Shown here one piece after another: positions 59,298 through 64,000 of a stretch of DNA of 64,000 bases. The notes under the pieces were generated by a model. The model saw only the letters and a list, made by a program, of their open reading frames with translations. It ran no database searches and was not told where the DNA came from. A program made the position numbers and the translations under genes. This DNA is from Streptomyces sp. R33 (GTDB lineage: Bacteria; Actinomycetota; Actinomycetes; Streptomycetales; Streptomycetaceae): NCBI RefSeq assembly GCF_041200175.1, contig NZ_CP165727.1:7992001-8056000 (forward strand), given 5' to 3'. The first letter of the stretch is position 1, and each line of letters starts with the position of its first letter.

Positions 59298-61094
59298 ATG
59301 AGCCCCCCCGACGCGGCGGCCGGCACGGAGGCCCGAACGGCGCAGGCGGCGGCCGTGGCACGCACCGCCGACCGGGCTCTCGTGGCAGCGGCCCGGCACA
59401 GCGCCGGGCGCACCGGCGCCGTCCTCGGATGCACGCTGGGCGCCGCCGCCGCGTCGCTCGCCGAACCCGCCGTCCTCGGCCACACCCTCGACCTGCTGCT
59501 GCGCCGGGCCCCGGCGGGCCCCGCCTGGACACTGCTGTGCGCCGCGGTCATCGCGGCCGAAGTGGCGCTGGACGCGGCCGCCGCCCGGCTGACCGGCGAG
59601 GTCGACGGCCGCTCCACCGCCCGCCTGCGCAGGCTCGCGCTCGCCCGGCTGCTGCGGACGGCCCCGCACCACGCCGCCCGCCACGCACCCGGCGAAACCG
59701 CCGCGCGGCTGACCGCACACGCCACCGAGGCCGGGAAGGTCCCGGCCGCCGTCGCGCACGCCGGGGCCGCACTGCTGCCGCCGCTCGGCGCGGTGAGCGC
59801 GCTCTTCCTCATCGACGTGTGGACGGCACTTGCCTTCCTCCTCGGCGTTCCGTTCCTGGTGCTCCTGCTGCGGGCCTTCGCCCGCGACACCCGCACCAGC
59901 ATCGCCCGCTACCAGCAGGTCCAGCTCGAGACCGCCGGCCGGCTGACCGAGGCGCTGGCCGGGGCCCGTACGATCGCCGCCGCCGGCACCGCGGAGCGCG
60001 AACGCGCCCGGATCCTAGCCCGGTTGCCCGAGCTGGGCACCGAAGGCAGGCGGATGTGGCAGGTGTACGGCGGCACCACCGCCAGGTCCGCGGCCCTCAT
60101 GCCGATGCTCCTGTACGCGGTCCTGGCCGTCGGCGGCATCCGCCTGTCGGCCGGGGCCATCGGGGTCGGCGAACTCCTCGCCGCCGTACGGTACGCAGGC
60201 CTCGCGGCCGGCATCGGCGCCGTGACCGGCGGACTCGCGGCCGTGGTCCGCGGCCGGTCCGCAGCCCGGCGGACCGCCGCCCTCTTGGCCCTGCCCGTAC
60301 TCGGCCACGGCCGGGCGGAACTGCCGGCGGGCGGCCCCGGCACCCTGGAACTGCAGGGCGTCCGCGTCGTGCGCGGCGGTGCGACGGTCCTGCACGACAT
60401 CAGCCTGGTCATCCCCGGAGGCACCACGGTGGCCGTGGTGGGCCGCTCCGGCGCGGGCAAGACGCTGTTCGCAGCCGTGGCCGGCCGGCTCACCGATCCC
60501 GACGCGGGCCGCGTTCTGCTGGACGGGGTGTCCCTGCGGGAGGTGACCGCCGAAGCACTGCGCCGCGAAGTCGGGTACGCCTTCGACCGGCCCGTGCTGC
60601 TCGGGGACACGGTCGGCGAGGCGATCGCCTTCGGCGCGGGTCCGGACCCCGGCCCGGAAGCGGTGCGTGCCGCGGCCCGTGCCGCGGGAGCCGACCTGTT
60701 CGTACGGCGCCTGCCCCACGCATACGGCACGCGCCTCGCCCACGCCCCGATGTCCGGCGGGGAGGTCCAACGCCTGGGGCTGGCACGGGCGTTCTGCCAC
60801 GCGGGCCGGCTCCTCGTCCTGGACGACGCCACCTCCAGCCTCGACACCGTCACGGCCCGCGAGGTCGAGCGGGCCCTCGCCCGCGAGATCCGGCCCGGCA
60901 CCCGGATCGTGGTCGCGCACCGCCTCTCGTCCGCCGTCCGCGCCGACCTCGTCGTATGGCTGGAGGACGGGCGGGTACGGGCGACCGGTACCCACGGCGT
61001 GCTGTGGCGGCTCGACCCTGCCTACCGGGCGGTGTTCGCCGCCGACACGGAGCGGGACACGGAGGCGGAAGCGGAGCGGGAGGCGGCCCGGTGA
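59298..61094 (+). CDS. ramA: ABC exporter half RamA
   Basis: 598 residues. An N-terminal membrane domain of about six helices (about 40-330) is followed by the ATPase: Walker A GRSGAGKT, signature MSGGEVQRLGLARAF, Walker B LLVLDDATSSLD and switch His in VVAHRLSSAV. Together with RamB it forms a heterodimeric exporter for SapB across the membrane. It overlaps ramB by 4 bp (GTGA). Confidence 0.93.
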   Translation: MSPPDAAAGTEARTAQAAAVARTADRALVAAARHSAGRTGAVLGCTLGAAAASLAEPAVLGHTLDLLLRRAPAGPAWTLLCAAVIAAEVALDAAAARLTGEVDGRSTARLRRLALARLLRTAPHHAARHAPGETAARLTAHATEAGKVPAAVAHAGAALLPPLGAVSALFLIDVWTALAFLLGVPFLVLLLRAFARDTRTSIARYQQVQLETAGRLTEALAGARTIAAAGTAERERARILARLPELGTEGRRMWQVYGGTTARSAALMPMLLYAVLAVGGIRLSAGAIGVGELLAAVRYAGLAAGIGAVTGGLAAVVRGRSAARRTAALLALPVLGHGRAELPAGGPGTLELQGVRVVRGGATVLHDISLVIPGGTTVAVVGRSGAGKTLFAAVAGRLTDPDAGRVLLDGVSLREVTAEALRREVGYAFDRPVLLGDTVGEAIAFGAGPDPGPEAVRAAARAAGADLFVRRLPHAYGTRLAHAPMSGGEVQRLGLARAFCHAGRLLVLDDATSSLDTVTAREVERALAREIRPGTRIVVAHRLSSAVRADLVVWLEDGRVRATGTHGVLWRLDPAYRAVFAADTERDTEAEAEREAAR

Positions 61095-62860
61095 CCCGGG
61101 GCGGGGCCTGGGGCCGGGTGGCCCCCGAGGGCCGGCGGTTCCTGCGCGGCCACAAACGGGCCGCCGGCCGGATGGCCGCATGGTCGCTCCTGGAGTCCGC
61201 GCACACCTTCCTCGGCGGCTACGGGGTGGCCCGCGCCCTCGACGACGGCTTCCTCGCCGGCCGCACCGCCACCGGTCTCGGCTGGCTGGCCGCGGCCGGA
61301 GCCGGAGCGCTGCTCGGCGGGTTCGCGCTGCGCGGAGTGTTCGCCGGGCTCGCGGACCTCGTGGAGCCGCTGCGGGACGGCCTGGTCCGGCGAGCGGTGC
61401 GGCAGGCGCTTGACCGTGCGGTCGCCGACCCGGCGGGCGCTGCGGACACGGGCGCCGTGTCCCGGCTGACCCAGCAGACGGAGATGGCCCGGGACTCCTT
61501 CGCAGGGCTGGTCCTGACGGCACGTTCGTTCGTGTTCACCGCCGTGGGCGCCATCGTCGGCATGGCCGCCCTGGCGCCCCTGCTGCTGCTGGTCGTGCTG
61601 CCGCCCCTGCTGCTGGGCATGGCCGCCTTCCTGGCCACACTGCGCCCGCTGGCCTCCGTACAACGCAGGTCCCTGGACACCGACGAGGCGCTGGCCGACC
61701 GGGTGGGGACGCTGGCCGAGGGCCTGCGCGACATCGTCGCCTCCGGCGGACAGACGGCTGCGCAAACCCGGGTGGAACCCCTGATCGCCACCCAGGAACG
61801 GCTGGCACGCACCCTCGCGGGCTGGGCGGCCCTGCGCACCCTGGCCCTCGGCACCGCGGGCCGGCTGCCGGTGATCGCACTCCTCGCCGCGACGCCCTGG
61901 CTGCTGGCCCACGGGATCACCGCCGGCACGCTGGCCGGCGGCCTCACGTACCTGGTGCAGGCCCTGCTCCCCGCCCTCAACTCCCTGATGACCGCGATGG
62001 GTTCCGCCGGAACCCGGCTGCTCGTGGTCCTCGAACGCTTCAGCGCTCCGGCGCCGCCCGACCCGGCCGGCCACAGCCCCGCGAAGCCGCAGCCGCCCCG
62101 GCCGGCCGGCCCGCGGCCCGACGCCGCGGCCGAGCTCCGGGGCGTCACCTTCGCCTACGGCCCCGGCGCGGCTCCCGTGCTCGACGGCCTCGACCTGGCG
62201 GTGCGCCCGGGGGAGCACCTCGCGGTGGTCGGACCGAGCGGTATCGGCAAGTCCACGCTCACCGCCCTGCTGGCCGGAATGCTGTCACCCGACGCGGGAT
62301 CGGTCCTCGTCGCCGGCGAGGCCGCCCGCCGGGGACCGGGGGCCACCGGCCCGGACCCGCGGCGGACCCTGCTGCCGCAGCAGGCCTACGTGTTCACCGG
62401 CACCGTACGGGAGAACCTGACCCACCTCGCCGCTGCCCCGGGCACCCCCGGGCCCGGCGACGCCCGGCTGCAGCGCGCCGTCCGTGCCCTCGGGCTGGAC
62501 GAGCTCGTGGCACGGCTCGGCGGCCTGGACGCCGAGGTGTCCCCCCGGCTGCTGTCCCGGGGCGAGAGCCAGCAGCTCGCACTCGCCGCCGCCTACCTCT
62601 CGCCCGCCCCGCTGCTGCTGCTCGACGAGGCCACCTGCCACCTGGACCCGGCTGCCGAGGAGCGTGCCGAACGGGCCCTCGCGGACCGTCCCGGGACCCT
62701 CGTCGTCGTGGCCCACCGCGTCTCGTCCGCGGCCCGCGCCGACCGGGTCCTCGTCCTCGACGGGACCCGCGCCGTCTGCGGCACGCATGAAGACCTCCCC
62801 GCCAGGTCACCCCTGTACCGCGATCTGGTGGGGAGGTGGAACCAGGCCGCGGACGAGTGA
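61091..62860 (+). CDS. ramB: ABC exporter half RamB
   Basis: 589 residues from GTG 61091. An open frame extends far upstream without protein-like composition; the overlap with the ramA stop and the start TRGGAWGRVAPEGRRFLRGH set the true N-terminus. Membrane domain about 20-320; ATPase with Walker A GPSGIGKST, a degenerate signature LSRGESQQLALAAAYL (SRGES in place of SGGQ), Walker B LLLLDEATCHLD and switch His in VVVAHRVSSAA. It is the partner of RamA in SapB export. Confidence 0.93.
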   Translation: MTRGGAWGRVAPEGRRFLRGHKRAAGRMAAWSLLESAHTFLGGYGVARALDDGFLAGRTATGLGWLAAAGAGALLGGFALRGVFAGLADLVEPLRDGLVRRAVRQALDRAVADPAGAADTGAVSRLTQQTEMARDSFAGLVLTARSFVFTAVGAIVGMAALAPLLLLVVLPPLLLGMAAFLATLRPLASVQRRSLDTDEALADRVGTLAEGLRDIVASGGQTAAQTRVEPLIATQERLARTLAGWAALRTLALGTAGRLPVIALLAATPWLLAHGITAGTLAGGLTYLVQALLPALNSLMTAMGSAGTRLLVVLERFSAPAPPDPAGHSPAKPQPPRPAGPRPDAAAELRGVTFAYGPGAAPVLDGLDLAVRPGEHLAVVGPSGIGKSTLTALLAGMLSPDAGSVLVAGEAARRGPGATGPDPRRTLLPQQAYVFTGTVRENLTHLAAAPGTPGPGDARLQRAVRALGLDELVARLGGLDAEVSPRLLSRGESQQLALAAAYLSPAPLLLLDEATCHLDPAAEERAERALADRPGTLVVVAHRVSSAARADRVLVLDGTRAVCGTHEDLPARSPLYRDLVGRWNQAADE

Positions 62861-62894
62861 CACGGCCGTCGTGCCCGTCCGCGGCGCCCGAGGA

Positions 62895-63503
62895 TCAGAC
62901 CCAGCCGGCCCGCCGGGATATCCGGATCGCGTCGATGAGGTTGCGCGCCCCGGTCTTGCGGGTCGCCGCGGCCATGTAGTTGCGTACCGTCCCGCTCGCC
63001 AGGTGCAGCGTACGGGCGATCTCGGCGATCGAATCGCCCTCCGCGGCCCGGGTCAGCACGCTCAGCTCCCGCGGGCTCAGCGGCACGGGGTCGGCCTCCA
63101 TGAACGCGGAAGCAAGCGAGGCGTCGATGAACCGTTCCCCCGCGGCGACCTTCCGGACCGCCCGTACGAGCCGCCCCGGTGAGCCGTCCTTGTCGACGTA
63201 GCCGCGCGCCTCGGCGCGGAAGGCGCGGTGCAGCTGCCCCGGTGCGTCGGTCGACGCGAGGACCAGGACGGTGGACGGGGAGGCGAGGACCTGGTGGTAC
63301 GCGCGCCCGCCATCGGCGAGGACGGCCGTCGTCCCCGGACAGTCGAGGTCGACGACCGTCACATCTGGTCGTAAGGACTCGGCTTGGCGTGCCGCGGCCC
63401 GCCAGCCCGCCGACGTGACCTCGAAGGAGCCTTCGGATCTCAGGAGGGCGGCCAGTGCCGACCTGACCAGGCTGACGCTGTGCAGGACAAGGACCTTCGT
63501 CAT
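62895..63503 (-). CDS. ramR: LuxR-type regulator RamR
   Basis: 202 residues. Receiver-like domain with phospho-Asp candidate in DVTVVDLDCPG and Lys in GYVDKDGS, but the acidic pair usual after strand 1 reads HS (VLVLHSVSLVRSALAALL). HTH: LSPRELSVLTRAAEGDSIAE then IARTLHLASGTVRNYMAAAT. By synteny with ramCSAB this is RamR, the activator of the ram operon. It is convergent with ramB, whose stop is 34 bp away. The 202 bp upstream of its start hold its promoter and no gene. Confidence 0.92.
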   Translation of the reverse strand: MTKVLVLHSVSLVRSALAALLRSEGSFEVTSAGWRAAARQAESLRPDVTVVDLDCPGTTAVLADGGRAYHQVLASPSTVLVLASTDAPGQLHRAFRAEARGYVDKDGSPGRLVRAVRKVAAGERFIDASLASAFMEADPVPLSPRELSVLTRAAEGDSIAEIARTLHLASGTVRNYMAAATRKTGARNLIDAIRISRRAGWV

Positions 63504-63705
63504 CGTGTGCGCTCCTCGGTAGACGTACCAACGGCACCACGGGTGCCCCCATACCGGGCTGATGGAACGTCACTGCGGGGGGCGTGCAGGGGCGCACGGG
63601 CAAGTTGGCCGAGATACCCACGGATTCGGCTTCCCTTCGGCGGGTAACCCTCTTGAGGTCACCCTGTGGGCCCCCGGCACACCGGAGGTCCCACCCAGGC
63701 CCCGC

Positions 63706-64000
63706 TCACCCGTAGGCGACCGTCACCTCACGGAAGCCGAGGGTGCGGAGGAGCCCCTCCAGCATCGCCGTGGTGTTCTTCTCGGCGCGCTCCGCGAGAC
63801 CGCTGTCGCGGGCCGCTTCGTCGATGTGCTGCGCGGCGAGCTTCTGCACGGCCTGCTCACCTGCCGGGTTGTCGGAGAACAGGTCACCGATCCGGTCCAG
63901 CAGGCCGCGCTGCTTCGACACCGCGTACGAGCGGTTCGGGTCGAGGGCGGCCGTGCCGAGCACCGCGTGCGGCAGCCGGATCGACGCTTCGGTGCGGTCG
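63706..64000 (-). CDS. DUF4230 protein (5' part beyond window)
   Basis: Partial: the frame stays open to the right edge and only the last 98 or so residues are seen. LPHAVLGTAALDPNRSYAVS then KQRGLLDRIGDLFSDNPAGE and KNTTAMLEGLLRTLGFREVT match the C-terminal part of DUF4230 proteins, which usually have an N-terminal membrane anchor and no known function. An in-frame ATG at 63963 is internal, because homology continues upstream of it. Confidence 0.8.
   Translation of the reverse strand, partial: DRTEASIRLPHAVLGTAALDPNRSYAVSKQRGLLDRIGDLFSDNPAGEQAVQKLAAQHIDEAARDSGLAERAEKNTTAMLEGLLRTLGFREVTVAYG

Noticed and set aside
59429..61090. Extension of the ramB frame upstream through ramA
   Set aside because: The extra 554 codons are Arg/Pro-rich and overlap ramA in another frame; the GTGA overlap sets the ramB start at 61091.

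Overview
The window is about 72% G+C with strong third-position GC bias, and its gene content is that of a Streptomyces chromosome: a SapB-type ram cluster, SpoIIE-type phosphatases fused to sensor and kinase-like domains, PucR, TetR, HxlR and LysR regulators, many secreted hydrolases, and orphan immunity proteins. The gene mix and mobile-element density look like an arm or accessory region. No rRNA, tRNA, CRISPR array or replication origin was seen.

Layout. 1-7.8 kb: the 5' part of a DHA2-type exporter, then three mobile elements stacked around one CTAG site (an IS630-type element, a 223-bp MITE-like element and an IS701-type element), then a nitrobindin-like gene, an SDR oxidoreductase, a small hypothetical gene and an IS110-type recombinase. 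7.8-20.8 kb: an MFS exporter with a TetR repressor that share an operator sequence, a secreted P1-nuclease/phospholipase-C-fold protein, a class II glutamine amidotransferase, two tandem Imm50-like immunity genes, a cold-shock gene, a Tat-exported phospholipase C, a serine hydrolase/esterase pair facing a PucR-like regulator, and a lone glycosyltransferase. 20.8-32.9 kb: a broken Imm49-like gene, DUF1062, GtrA, a TIGR03086-type protein, a multidomain SpoIIE phosphatase, an NmrA/HxlR divergent pair, an ECF sigma factor with its CU044_5270-type partner, and a VanZ plus two-component operon.

33.0-39.9 kb holds the most interesting locus. It is a candidate RiPP cluster: a 39-residue peptide with four consecutive AVVHNR repeats, a strong hairpin, a fused YcaO cyclodehydratase, an MFS exporter, a GNAT acetyltransferase, an atypical LuxR-type regulator and a DUF885 metallopeptidase. 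The repeats contain no Cys, Ser or Thr, so ordinary azoline chemistry cannot act on them.

39.9-56.1 kb: a PAS-SpoIIE phosphatase, an MFS/LysR divergent pair, a methyltransferase, a rifampicin-monooxygenase-like flavoprotein, an ArsR/SRPBCC pair with two clear dyad operators, a Ser/Thr kinase, a serine-hydrolase homologue lacking its catalytic Lys, an N-terminally truncated ComB-like fragment, secreted and membrane proteins of unknown function, a secretory lipase, a protealysin-type metalloprotease with its emfourin-type inhibitor, and a VOC protein. 56.4-63.5 kb is a complete ramCSAB cluster with convergent ramR, which makes the SapB-type morphogenetic lanthipeptide. The window ends inside a DUF4230 gene.

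Both RiPP loci place a 13-bp GC-rich hairpin directly after the precursor gene, which suggests a shared way of making more precursor than enzyme or transporter. Function calls rest on motifs and family resemblance recognised by eye; no database search was run.
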